Of a stretch of DNA of 64,000 bases, positions 6,928-16,500 are shown one piece after another. Numbering within the stretch: position 1 is the first letter of the stretch; every line of letters starts with the position of its first letter. The position numbers and the translations under genes are program-made. Source of the DNA: Glaciecola sp047250385 (GTDB lineage Bacteria > Pseudomonadota > Gammaproteobacteria > Enterobacterales > Alteromonadaceae); the NCBI RefSeq assembly GCF_047250385.1, contig NZ_JBLBVM010000056.1, positions 372,001 to 436,000 on the forward strand, written 5' to 3'. The notes under the pieces are model-generated. The model made no database searches and was not told the origin of the DNA. It saw nothing but the letters and a program-made list of their open reading frames with translations.

Positions 6928-8571
6928 ATGAAATATATTACAGCTTTATTGCTGCCGCTGATGTTAAGTGCTTGTGTGTTAACTGAGCAAAATAATTCAG
7001 CAAAATTAGAAGAATCAAGTGCATTAGAAACTGAGCACGATGAAATTTCCTGCGGTGTTGCTGCTGATCCCGACATTACTATGTGCGAATCCTCGGAAGA
7101 TGGTGTATTAACAGTCATACATCCAGTCGAACCTCTCGATTTAGAGCTTGTAGAAGACACTGTACCTGCGCCGATTGAGATACACGATACATGGGACCGA
7201 ATCAGAAAAAACTTCAGTTTTCATATTCCGAATGAAAAACGTGTTAACAATCAAAAAGCATGGTATTTACGCCACCCTTCATACATGAAACGTGTTTCGA
7301 AGCGCGCTGAACCTTTTTTATATTATATTGCTGAAGAGCTAGAGAAAGCGGGAATGCCATCTGAGCTAGCTTTGCTGCCAATCGTTGAGAGTGCTTTTGA
7401 TCCCTTTGCCTATTCACATGGCCGTGCTGCTGGCATGTGGCAATTTATTCCGGGCACTGGCAAGCATTACGGAATGAAGCAAACTTGGTGGTATGACGGT
7501 CGCAGAGATGTCATTGCATCTACTGAAGGCGCTATCAAATATCTACAACGTTTACACAAGTTATTTGATGGCGATTGGTTACACGCCCTTGCTGCATACA
7601 ATAGTGGTGAAGGACGCGTCATGCGCTCCATCCGCAATAATAAGCGCAAAGGTCGTCCAACCGATTTCTGGTCTCTCGACCTGCCAAAAGAAACACGCGC
7701 TTATGTACCAAAGCTTCTCGCCTTAGCAGATATACTAGCTAACAAAGAAAAGCTATCGTTTGACTGGCCAACCGTTAGTAATCAGCCCGTCATCGAAATT
7801 GTAGATGTTGGCTCGCAAATTGATTTGGCCGTTGCAGCGGCAAAAGCGGGTTTAACGACCAAAGAGTTACATGCGTTAAACCCTGGTTACAATCGTTGGG
7901 CTACTGATCCGGACGGTCCTCACAGGCTCGTTGTTCCGCGCCAAGTTGCAAGTGACTTTAAAGCGGCCTTAGCAGAAACCGATGCTGAAGACCGATTAAA
8001 TTGGGTGCGACATAAAGTAAAATCTGGCGAAAGCTTGGGTTTAATTGCAAAAAAATATAATACGACTATTGATGTCATTCAAAGCATTAATGGCATGAAA
8101 AACAATGTGATTTATGCAAATGATTTCCTTTTAGTGCCTATAGCTCTGAAGAGTATGGAAGAATATTCCTTGTCCGCAGATCAAAGACTAGCTCGCAAAC
8201 AAGCGGAAAAGAAAGGCGCTTACCAACTTACTCACAAAGTTCAGAAAGGCGATACTTTTTGGGACTTATCTCGCTCATACAAAGTGAAGATAAGAGATTT
8301 AGCTAAATGGAATGGCATGGCACCCCGCGATCCACTAATGCCTGGTAAGGAACTTGTTGTCTGGGTGAATCAAGTTTCCGAACAACAAACTGATAATAGC
8401 ATCATGCGCAAACTCACCTACACGGTGAGAAATGGCGATTCATTATCTCGAATCGCTAATCGCTTTAATGTGAAAGTGAGTGATATTTCAAAATGGAATG
8501 GCTTGGCTGGGAAAAAGTATTTGCAGCCGGGACAGAAACTTAAGTTATATGTGGATGTTACTGAGACGTAG
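6928..8571 (+). CDS. mltD: Membrane-bound lytic murein transglycosylase D
   Basis: Cleaves the glycan strands of peptidoglycan from the outer-membrane inner face. A lipoprotein signal ends at Cys16 (LMLSAC). The SLT domain follows (about residues 125-235) with catalytic Glu154 in PIVESAFDP, GMWQFIPGTG and AAYNSGEGRV. Three LysM peptidoglycan-binding repeats lie at about 361-404, 436-480 and 498-542. At 547 residues it is somewhat longer than E. coli MltD because of the third LysM. The gloB-mltD order matches enteric genomes. The gene ends just before the 38-bp hairpin repeat array. Confidence 0.95.
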   Translation: MKYITALLLPLMLSACVLTEQNNSAKLEESSALETEHDEISCGVAADPDITMCESSEDGVLTVIHPVEPLDLELVEDTVPAPIEIHDTWDRIRKNFSFHIPNEKRVNNQKAWYLRHPSYMKRVSKRAEPFLYYIAEELEKAGMPSELALLPIVESAFDPFAYSHGRAAGMWQFIPGTGKHYGMKQTWWYDGRRDVIASTEGAIKYLQRLHKLFDGDWLHALAAYNSGEGRVMRSIRNNKRKGRPTDFWSLDLPKETRAYVPKLLALADILANKEKLSFDWPTVSNQPVIEIVDVGSQIDLAVAAAKAGLTTKELHALNPGYNRWATDPDGPHRLVVPRQVASDFKAALAETDAEDRLNWVRHKVKSGESLGLIAKKYNTTIDVIQSINGMKNNVIYANDFLLVPIALKSMEEYSLSADQRLARKQAEKKGAYQLTHKVQKGDTFWDLSRSYKVKIRDLAKWNGMAPRDPLMPGKELVVWVNQVSEQQTDNSIMRKLTYTVRNGDSLSRIANRFNVKVSDISKWNGLAGKKYLQPGQKLKLYVDVTET

Positions 8572-8609
8572 TAGCGGTAGAGTTGGCATTTTCTGGTGTT
8601 TGATGGAGA

Positions 8610-8837
8610 TTCCTTCCTTCGAAGGAATGACGGTTGCTTAAACGAGCTTCCTTCCTGCGAAGGAATGACGGTTGCTTTAACGAGGTTCCTTCCTGCAAAG
8701 GAATGACGGTTGCTTAAACGAGGTTCCTTCCTGCGAAAGAATGATGGTTGCTTAAACGGGGTTCCTTCCTGCGAAGGAACGACGGGTGCTTAAACGAGGT
8801 TCCTTCCTACGAAGGAACGACCGAATAAGACCTTATG
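8610..8837. repeat. Six tandem 38-bp units, each with a TTCCTTC/GAAGGAA hairpin
   Basis: Units start at 8610, 8648, 8686, 8724, 8762 and 8800 with exact 38-bp spacing and a few substitutions each. The consensus contains TTCCTTCCTGCGAAGGAA followed by TGACGGTTGCTTAAACGAGG. The hairpin core resembles dispersed extragenic palindromes of many proteobacteria. The array sits between the convergent ends of mltD and cysS and reaches the cysS stop codon (8833-8835), so it may serve as a two-way terminator or mRNA-end stabiliser. There are no unique spacers, so it is not a CRISPR array. Confidence 0.9.
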
Positions 8838-10221
8838 CTTTACGCCAAGTTGTCCCTTCAGGTCCATCTTCAAGAACAACACCTAATTCATTCAGGCCAT
8901 CACGAGCAGCATCAGCCGCAGGCCAATCTTTATTAGCGCGAGCGGTGTTGCGTTGCTCAATTAAGGCTTCAACTTTAGCGGCAAACTCATCACCCGCTTC
9001 GCCAGACACATTACCTTGCAAATAATCTGTAGGCTTCATTTGAAGAATACCAAGAATACCACCCAGCTTTTTCAATACGCCTGCCAAATCATTAGCTGTG
9101 CTTTCGTCTGTTGCTTTATTCAAGTCTTTTGCAACGTCAAACAAAACTGAAAATGCCACAGGCATATTAAAGTCATCATTCATCGCCGCTTCAAACCTGG
9201 TCAAATAGCCACCGAGAGCAAGATCAACGTCCATATTCGGTTGCGCATCACGCATCGAAGTATACAAACGCTCAAGACCTGCTTTTGCTTGAGATATACT
9301 GTCTTGTGAATAGCTCAACTGACTACGATAGTGAGCCGACATCAAGAAGAAACGCAAGGTTTCAGGATCGTGTACTTTCAGAACATCGCGCAAGGTAAAG
9401 AAGTTACCCAGCGATTTGGACATCTTAACGTCATCAACCTGAACCATACCCGCATGCATCCAAGTATTAACGTACGGTGTATCAAAGGCGCAGCAGGATT
9501 GTGCAATTTCGTTTTCGTGATGTGGGAACATTAAATCTGAGCCGCCACCATGTATATCAAAGTGTTCACCCAAATGTTTGTGGTTCATTGCTGAACATTC
9601 AATGTGCCAACCTGGACGACCATTGCCCCACGGTGACTCCCAACTAGGTTCCTCAGGCTTTGCGGATTTCCACAGCACGAAATCAAGCGGATCATCTTTA
9701 TCGCTACTTGTTTCAACTCGTGCACCTGCATTTAATTGAGATAAATCCTGTTTACTCAAGCGACCATATTGTTCATATGAACTCACATCAAACAAAACAT
9801 CACCTGATGGCGCTTGATAAGCATACTTTTTGTCTAACAAACGTTGGATTACATCAATAATCTCAGGCATATGTTCGGTCACACGAGGCTCAATATCAGG
9901 CTCTAACAAATTTATAGATGCGAAGTCTTCGTGCATCATGCCTATTGTGCGTTCTGTTAGTTGATCGGGTGTTTCATTGTTCGCAATTGCTCGTTGAATG
10001 ATTTTGTCGTCAACATCTGTGATATTGCGCACATAATTCACTTCGTAACCGGCATGACGCAGATAACGAACCATAATATCAAAGCTCAAATAAGTTCTAG
10101 CATGCCCCATATGGCACAGATCATACACGGTGATTCCGCACACATATAAGCCAACCTTATTCTCAACTAAGGGAGTAAAGGGCTCTTTCTTGCGCGTCAA
10201 AGTGTTGTAAATCTGTAGCAT
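8833..10221 (-). CDS. cysS: Cysteinyl-tRNA synthetase
   Basis: Charges tRNA-Cys with cysteine. It is a class I synthetase of 462 residues, the usual length. Zinc-site Cys28 is in YVCGITVYD, the HIGH motif appears as HMGH (about 37-40), GWHIECSAMN and HGGGSDLMFPHHENE form the central zinc and substrate region, and KMSKSLGN is the second signature. It is divergent from ppiB, as in E. coli where ppiB and cysS also diverge. The C-terminal anticodon-binding helical region is complete, ending EGTTWRKA. Confidence 0.97.
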   Translation of the reverse strand: MLQIYNTLTRKKEPFTPLVENKVGLYVCGITVYDLCHMGHARTYLSFDIMVRYLRHAGYEVNYVRNITDVDDKIIQRAIANNETPDQLTERTIGMMHEDFASINLLEPDIEPRVTEHMPEIIDVIQRLLDKKYAYQAPSGDVLFDVSSYEQYGRLSKQDLSQLNAGARVETSSDKDDPLDFVLWKSAKPEEPSWESPWGNGRPGWHIECSAMNHKHLGEHFDIHGGGSDLMFPHHENEIAQSCCAFDTPYVNTWMHAGMVQVDDVKMSKSLGNFFTLRDVLKVHDPETLRFFLMSAHYRSQLSYSQDSISQAKAGLERLYTSMRDAQPNMDVDLALGGYLTRFEAAMNDDFNMPVAFSVLFDVAKDLNKATDESTANDLAGVLKKLGGILGILQMKPTDYLQGNVSGEAGDEFAAKVEALIEQRNTARANKDWPAADAARDGLNELGVVLEDGPEGTTWRKA

Positions 10222-10427
10222 GTTTTAAGCTTACCTTATGGTTATTTTGTTTCGTTTTGCTATGTAGCAGGTTTCGATCGGTGGAATTCTAGCATTGACA
10301 CTCTAAATGTGAACTGCTTTTGTCAGCTTTTCTTAACTTTACCTTAAAAACATTAGCATCTCGTTGGTCTTACCTGCATTTTACGCTACCATTGCGGCAA
10401 TTCAATTTTAAGTTTAAGGAAACACAC

Positions 10428-10925
10428 ATGGTTATTTTAAAAACGAATCACGGTGACATTAAAATCGCAATGTTTGCCGACGCAGCCCCAAAAACAGTAG
10501 CGAATTTTTTAAGCTATGTTGAAGAAGGTTTTTACAACGGTACAATATTCCATCGTGTCATCAGCAACTTCATGATCCAAGGTGGTGGTTTTGAGCCGGG
10601 TCTTGAGCAAAAAACACCAAAAGCGCCTATTGAAAACGAAGCTGATAATGGCAAAAGTAATAAAATGGGTACGCTTGCTATGGCTCGCACCAATGACCCT
10701 CATTCTGCAACAGCGCAATTTTTCATTAATGTAAAAGATAATGGCTTCTTGGATTTCACTGCAGCAAACTCACAAGGTTATGGCTACTGCGTTTTTGCAG
10801 AAGTTGTTGAAGGTATGGATGTTGTAGAAAAAATCAAAGGTGTTGCAACAGGTAACATGGGCATGCATCAAGACGTTCCACTAGAAGACGTTATTATTGA
10901 ATCAGCTGAAATCGTTGAAGAATAA
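10428..10925 (+). CDS. ppiB: Cytosolic peptidyl-prolyl cis-trans isomerase B (cyclophilin)
   Basis: Catalyses proline isomerisation during protein folding. The 165-residue single cyclophilin domain has TIFHRVISNFMIQGG (catalytic Arg and Phe), MARTNDPHSATAQFFINV and YCVFAEVVEGMDVV. The start at 10428 is preceded by AAGGA and matches the usual MV(I/T)LKTNHGDI beginning. The frame is open further upstream but carries no ribosome site there. No signal peptide, so cytoplasmic. It is 20 bp from lpxH and probably co-transcribed with it, an order also seen in E. coli (ppiB-lpxH). Confidence 0.97.
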   Translation: MVILKTNHGDIKIAMFADAAPKTVANFLSYVEEGFYNGTIFHRVISNFMIQGGGFEPGLEQKTPKAPIENEADNGKSNKMGTLAMARTNDPHSATAQFFINVKDNGFLDFTAANSQGYGYCVFAEVVEGMDVVEKIKGVATGNMGMHQDVPLEDVIIESAEIVEE

Positions 10926-10945
10926 GAACGAACCTAGGTAAAACA

Positions 10946-11668
10946 ATGTCTGTCACCTACTTCATCTCTGACCTGCATTTAAGTGCAGATCGACAAGATA
11001 TTAGCGAATGCCTTTTCCGTTTTCTTGAAAACGAAGCCATTCATGCTGATGCTCTTTATATACTGGGCGACTTGTTTGAGGTGTGGATAGGTGACGATGA
11101 CATAAGCCCCTTCTCAGAGAGTGTAGCAAGTGCACTAAAAACCTTGAGCCTCAGTGTTCCAATCTACTTCATTCACGGAAATCGTGACTTCGCAATTCGC
11201 CAAGCATTTGCTGACAAAGCTGGAATGACGATCCTGCCAGAACAGCATGTTATCGACCTATATGGGCGCCGCGCTTTACTAATGCATGGTGATGAATTGT
11301 GTACCAGAGATATTGAATATCAAAAGTTTCGCAAAAAATCACGAGGCTGGTGGTGGCCGAGATTGATGTTAATGCTGCCATTAAAGACCCGTCAAAAAAT
11401 CGCTAAAAATGGCAGAGAGACAAGCAAGAACAATCAAAAGCAGCTAACCGCAGACATTATGGATGTTACGCAAAGCGAGGTTGAATTAGCTATGCAGCAC
11501 CATGACGTTGACTTGTTAATCCACGGTCACACACATCGGCCCGCGGTGCATGAGTTTACTGTTCTAGAAAGAAGAATGACTCGAATTGTTTTGGGTGATT
11601 GGTATGATCAAGGCAGCATTTTGATTGCAGGCCAAGAAGGCCTTGCACTAGAAAACCGCGTTTTTTAG
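10946..11668 (+). CDS. lpxH: UDP-2,3-diacylglucosamine pyrophosphatase
   Basis: Hydrolyses UDP-2,3-diacylglucosamine to lipid X and UMP, the fourth step of lipid A synthesis, at the cytoplasmic face of the inner membrane. Metallophosphoesterase motifs are all present: FISDLHLS, GDLFEVWIGDDD, IHGNRDF, LMHGDELC and HGHTHRP. The 240-residue length is typical. The basic/aromatic stretch KKSRGWWWPRLMLMLPLKTR (about 131-150) is the membrane- and substrate-binding helical cap. It follows ppiB closely. Confidence 0.97.
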   Translation: MSVTYFISDLHLSADRQDISECLFRFLENEAIHADALYILGDLFEVWIGDDDISPFSESVASALKTLSLSVPIYFIHGNRDFAIRQAFADKAGMTILPEQHVIDLYGRRALLMHGDELCTRDIEYQKFRKKSRGWWWPRLMLMLPLKTRQKIAKNGRETSKNNQKQLTADIMDVTQSEVELAMQHHDVDLLIHGHTHRPAVHEFTVLERRMTRIVLGDWYDQGSILIAGQEGLALENRVF

Positions 11669-11863
11669 TGCTTCATCAAGTAAACCATAACTAAACATCC
11701 TCAAAATCTTCTTTTAATCCGGAATCAATCATTAAAAGGTTTGTAAAGAGTCGCATTCATCTTTATCATTCCTATATGGGTTGTGTTGAAACAATTCATT
11801 TCATGAAGCGTTATTAAGGTTGTTTCCGCTATCGTCTAATAAGAAAAGATAAGGACATCCCAA

Positions 11864-12751
11864 ATGTTCAACCGCAGCATCAAGTACCTTGTACTGGTGA
11901 TTATTAATATAGTCGTAATTACTGTATTAGTGATGGGTGATGACAAAAATGCAGATGTATTCGATACCGACTACGTCATTAGCCTGTTGGATAATAATAA
12001 ACAGCTCGAAAGAAGAGCGGCAGAGCTCGCTTCCCAAAATAAATTTTTAGAAGAATCTGGCGATGATGTTCAACGTCAGATCATGCAAACTCGAGCGATG
12101 CTCGATTCAAATCTCGAAAAATTAGAACAATGTAAATCCGACCAAGTCGCGGCTTTGGAATTAGCAGAGCAACAAGCAGCACAAAGAAAACGAATTGCGA
12201 CATCTCAAACATACAGTGCTGAAGAGTGCAGTGACAATGCTGTTCAAGTCAATTTCTTAACAAAGCAAATGGCTTCCTTGAAAGAACAATTGACAGTTGC
12301 CAATGAAGCCGCAAGAAATGCAAATACGGAAAAGCAATTAGTGCAAAATCAAGTAGATAAACTTCAACTTGAAATCATGGCTTATGCGGACGAAAAGCTG
12401 CTTTTCCAAGAAACAATAAAACAGCTCGAAAACGACCTATCTAGCCCAATTTATATTAAACAAATATATACGACCCCAACATACTGCCAGCCCCCACGCT
12501 TTTCAGAGCTTGTGTGTGTTCAGCGCTTATTAGTGCGTCCGCAATTTAGTAAAAAACCAGTCACCGATGTGCAAACCACATTGACGAACCCCAGAGGCAA
12601 AGTGATTGGCAAATTCAGTTTTGATGCAAGTACAGCGAAGTTAGTGAACTTTCCTTTCCCTGAGAATTCCGAACAACCAGCGGGTGAGTACACCGTAACG
12701 TTCGCAGTTAACCAACAGACATTAGTACATAAAATCATGCTAAAGCACTAG
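11864..12751 (+). CDS. Membrane-anchored coiled-coil protein, unknown function
   Basis: A 295-residue protein I do not recognise. One N-terminal transmembrane helix (about residues 8-23, YLVLVIINIVVITVLV), a long Gln/Glu/Ala-rich region with strong coiled-coil look (about 40-195), and a C-terminal beta-rich domain (about 200-295). Two cysteines in that domain (YCQPPRF and LVCVQR) may form a disulfide. The C-terminal end (AGEYTVTFAVNQQTLVHKI) looks like the last strands of an Ig-like sandwich. AAGGA lies upstream of the ATG. A DNA segment resembling codons 24-34 recurs at 18287 beside the GGDEF gene. Topology suggests a periplasmic spacer-type protein. Confidence 0.75.
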   Translation: MFNRSIKYLVLVIINIVVITVLVMGDDKNADVFDTDYVISLLDNNKQLERRAAELASQNKFLEESGDDVQRQIMQTRAMLDSNLEKLEQCKSDQVAALELAEQQAAQRKRIATSQTYSAEECSDNAVQVNFLTKQMASLKEQLTVANEAARNANTEKQLVQNQVDKLQLEIMAYADEKLLFQETIKQLENDLSSPIYIKQIYTTPTYCQPPRFSELVCVQRLLVRPQFSKKPVTDVQTTLTNPRGKVIGKFSFDASTAKLVNFPFPENSEQPAGEYTVTFAVNQQTLVHKIMLKH

Positions 12752-12936
12752 CAAGTGCTTCGAATTACTGGTGATGTGAAGACGGCTTATCTGCAAGTGC
12801 AATTGCAATAATGGACACACCGTAAACCCGAGTTTTAATGGTAATAGTGATTTGGATTGTTGTTGATCACTAGGGCCGCGTGGCTTTTTTGCAAGATGCC
12901 AAATAGTAAGGATGGTAATATGAGGGTTATCACGTT

Positions 12937-13488
12937 TTGAAGAGGATTATCTTATGGCCGACCGTTCTGCTTTTCAGTACCCTTGTTCTCGCCAATGAGA
13001 AACAAACAAGCTTACCTATAAGTTGCCATTCTATACCTAATTACACGGATTCATTGTGTGTGGTAAGCACCGCTTCGCCTGACATGCCCGTGAACGATGT
13101 GGTATTTTATCGCCAAAACGACATTGGCCGTTTTGTTTTTTTAGAGGCGATTAAGGGTGATGTTGCACATGTGTTCGTAAAGAACTTTTCAACAGGCGGC
13201 AAGTACATCATTACAGGCTATGCCGAAGAGGGTCACCCAAGTTTTATCGTCTATGAAACCGATACCTTTTTATTTGCTTCTCGCCCGATTAAAAGCGTGG
13301 CTTTAATATCAAACTATTTCATTACCAATATTTTATCGCTTGATGATGATGGGAATGCCATCATTGAGCTAATGCATTCACCCAGCAATATCAAGGTCAA
13401 CGAATCCTGCATACCTACTGAGCAGCTTCCCAAGTTTAGCAATACCGATCGATGTCACATTCGTTATTCAATCTTTAATCAACCATAG
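12937..13488 (+). CDS. Secreted hypothetical protein
   Basis: A 183-residue protein with a Sec signal peptide (MKRIILWPTVLLFSTLVLA, then NE) that appears only if translation starts at the TTG at 12937. GAGGG lies about 10 bases upstream. Four cysteines remain in the mature part, two near each end (SCHSIPNYTDSLC and ESCIPTEQ with DRCHIRY), so two disulfides are likely. The middle is beta-rich. I cannot name a family. It follows the coiled-coil protein by 185 bp on the same strand and may be its partner, but this is position only. Confidence 0.65.
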   Translation: MKRIILWPTVLLFSTLVLANEKQTSLPISCHSIPNYTDSLCVVSTASPDMPVNDVVFYRQNDIGRFVFLEAIKGDVAHVFVKNFSTGGKYIITGYAEEGHPSFIVYETDTFLFASRPIKSVALISNYFITNILSLDDDGNAIIELMHSPSNIKVNESCIPTEQLPKFSNTDRCHIRYSIFNQP

Positions 13489-13579
13489 CAACATGTATAG
13501 AGACGCAACTATGGCTGACTTACTTTGCAACACACAAGAAGGAAAGTGCCCCCTTAAAAGCAATTAGAGCTTATTCAGG

Positions 13580-16500
13580 TCATCTGCGCAAAATTGCGAC
13601 GTTTTCCTCTACGGTGTTAGTTGTAGAGTGAATTTGCAGCCCTTGAGAAGTAAGAAGATACAATACGCCAGTATCTGATATTGCTAGACTATTACTCGTG
13701 CTTGCGCCAACAGGGAGTTCATAGCTAATCGCGCAGCTATTTAGGTCATACACGAACGTGTTATTAGCGTCAGAAAATGCTAAAAATTGAGACTTAGGTG
13801 ATATCTGCAATATCCTCCCAGAAATGTTTCCATTATTAAGTAACTCGCAGTTATCGCTTCCTGCTAACGGTAAAATAGCGTCATCGGAAAGCAAATATTT
13901 AGTATCATAACTAAGAAACCCGTTGTACCAATCAGTTTGCGTAATAGTTTCACTTAACAACTGCCCCTGAAAATCAAATTTCTGTGCGTATTTGTAGTCT
14001 GTTACAACATATATATGATCAGAGTGCTGTGGAAGGAGAAATTCCTGACCAAAACTATCCTCCCAACCCGTAGCAATGTCTAACATCTTTAAATCCGCAT
14101 TAATTTTTTGAAACTCCTTCGGTTTGTCATAGCGAATGTCCCATTCAAGTAATGCAGAATGTTTATGTTTCATAGGTATGACTTGCAACGACTGAGCTTG
14201 TTTACTTGCTAAAACTTGTAATTCTTGCAAATCAGACGAAAGCTTGTAGAGAGTAATTACTCTGTTGTCTGGATCATTCGGTTTATCGGATGCTGCGATC
14301 ACAATACTTTCTTCTAGAGTAAACACTTCAAATGGCGTTTGTTGAGATGGAAAGTCATAAGTCAATTGTTCAAACGATTTAATATCGATGACCTTAAGAA
14401 GTTTATCCTTGATAAGTGCTATATGATTTTTGGTGTGTGGGGGTACTTCTTTAAACATATCGCTCACATCAAAACTGTATAGCAATTCACCTGTGTTTAT
14501 GCCGATTAAGCTAACATTTATTTGCTTACTTCCAAAGGAATCTAAGTCTTCGGCATCGGGAGCTACGCTAGCGACCGCAATAACGTTATTTGGATACAAG
14601 TAAAAACTAGGAAATTGATCAATCCCTTCTACTGTAAAAGACTTGATGCCATCAGAGTTTTCAGGGTTTATCACCCAAAATGTGTTTTGCCATTGCCCAT
14701 TTTTAAGCTCCTTAGCTTCTTCATCTAACACGATAATAGAGTCGTCAAGCACCCATACTTTGCTGTTATACAAAGATATTTCCATGTTATAACGCTGCTC
14801 GCTGCCCCGATAAATGAAATTACGAATGCTTCTATCTACAGATGCGTACCACAACTGCCCAAACTCATCATCAAATGCTAATTGCTCTAATTGCCCAGCG
14901 TCATCGGGTGGTGAAAATGAATGATTATTTGCAATAATAACGGACTCGTCAGCGTAATAGGTTTCATTGCTCATAATTACGGAACTGACCGGTGATTTAT
15001 TTGCTGCGTAGAAATCGCCTGATGGTAAGCTGTAAACTAATAATGGATGAGTCGTGAGGGCTGAGTCTAAAACTTCTTTTTCAGCTTTATTTAATTCAAT
15101 GTCTTCAGCATAGTCAATGGCGACCAAGGATGATTGACTGAAATCTTCTAATGAAAAGCTTTTTAAACAAAAACGTCCTTGGCTATAGCTTGGCTTCCAC
15201 ATAGCTACAATAGCATTAAATTGATCGCTGGTGCTGACAGATAAATCAGCTCTATTATCGTCGGCAGCTGATTGCAATTTACCATCTCGGCAAGCGAGCA
15301 TTTCGTTTGATTGCCATAGTGTTGTTGTGTTATTTGAAGCACTTGATACATGAATTAATTGACTTAAATAAGGCGTATTTTCGTCTGCGTATCGTGTTTG
15401 TAATACAACGAAGTTTTCATTATCGATAGCCAACACGCTTCTAGGATAATGATTTATAGGGGCCTCAAATATGAACTCACCGCTGCTCGTATCGATAACG
15501 ACGAATGAATATGTGGTGTTATCATCACTGTAGTCTTCTTTGTAGGCTAAATAGCGACTTCCGTCAGGTGAGAAAATACGCTCCTCAGAAAAGCTAGCGA
15601 ATATATTGCTATAGGAGATAGATTGCTCGTCTAACTTTAATTCTATTTCATTTAATATTTCTCCTGTATACAAATCTAAGGTCTTAGAAACGAAGTAATC
15701 TACATATTTTGTGTCTGCAATAGCGCCTTCTGGTGTAGGCTCTTCTCTATTAATGATTGCAGCTCCGACTAATCGTTGATTGTCTTGAGTAACGTGCATA
15801 AGCATCTGAGGAGCGAAGGTCCATTCACTTACCAATTCACCTTGCTTTGTATATTTAACGACTCGGTTTTTATCCGAAACAGCTAACAAATGCCGCTCAT
15901 CTATTACTTTAAGTAGGGAAAAAGTGTCGATATCAGTTGCAATAACGACACTGTTTATCTTTTTTGCGATCGCTCGGTTAAGAACAGCCGCGGTTTTATC
16001 ACTAATGGGCCATTCTGGCTTGTAAATATTTTCGGGAATGGCATCGTTTAATCTTTCTAATGCCGCAGTGGCATTTCCGTTATCTATATACTCAATCGCT
16101 TCATTAGTGAGTCGGTTAGCGTCGGATACTTGCCTTTCTAGCAGTCGCTCTACAGCAACTCGTTCATTTTCCAACGCGACTTGACGTTGGGTCCAAGCCC
16201 ACACCCCAGTTGAAACAGCTACAACTGCAAGTAGACCTATTGCAGTTAACCATTGTCGTAGTTTCTTTGCTCGTTCTTTTTCTTGCGCTAATTGGTAAGC
16301 CTGATCTCGTTTAGTTAAATGCCCCAGTGGGATCCTAAGAATACCGGCGATGATTTTTAGCTTCATTAAATGTAACTGACTGGAATAGGCTTCTACTCTT
16401 GATTCAATTTCAGACCTACTAAAATTGTGTTCAAGCAATTTCGAACGATACGCTTCGGGTGACGTCCAGCCTTCTTGCGGCCTACCGTCTTCATTTATTC

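Noticed and set aside
8610..8837. CRISPR array
   Set aside because: Units are contiguous and near-identical over their full 38 bp, with no unique spacers and no cas genes nearby.
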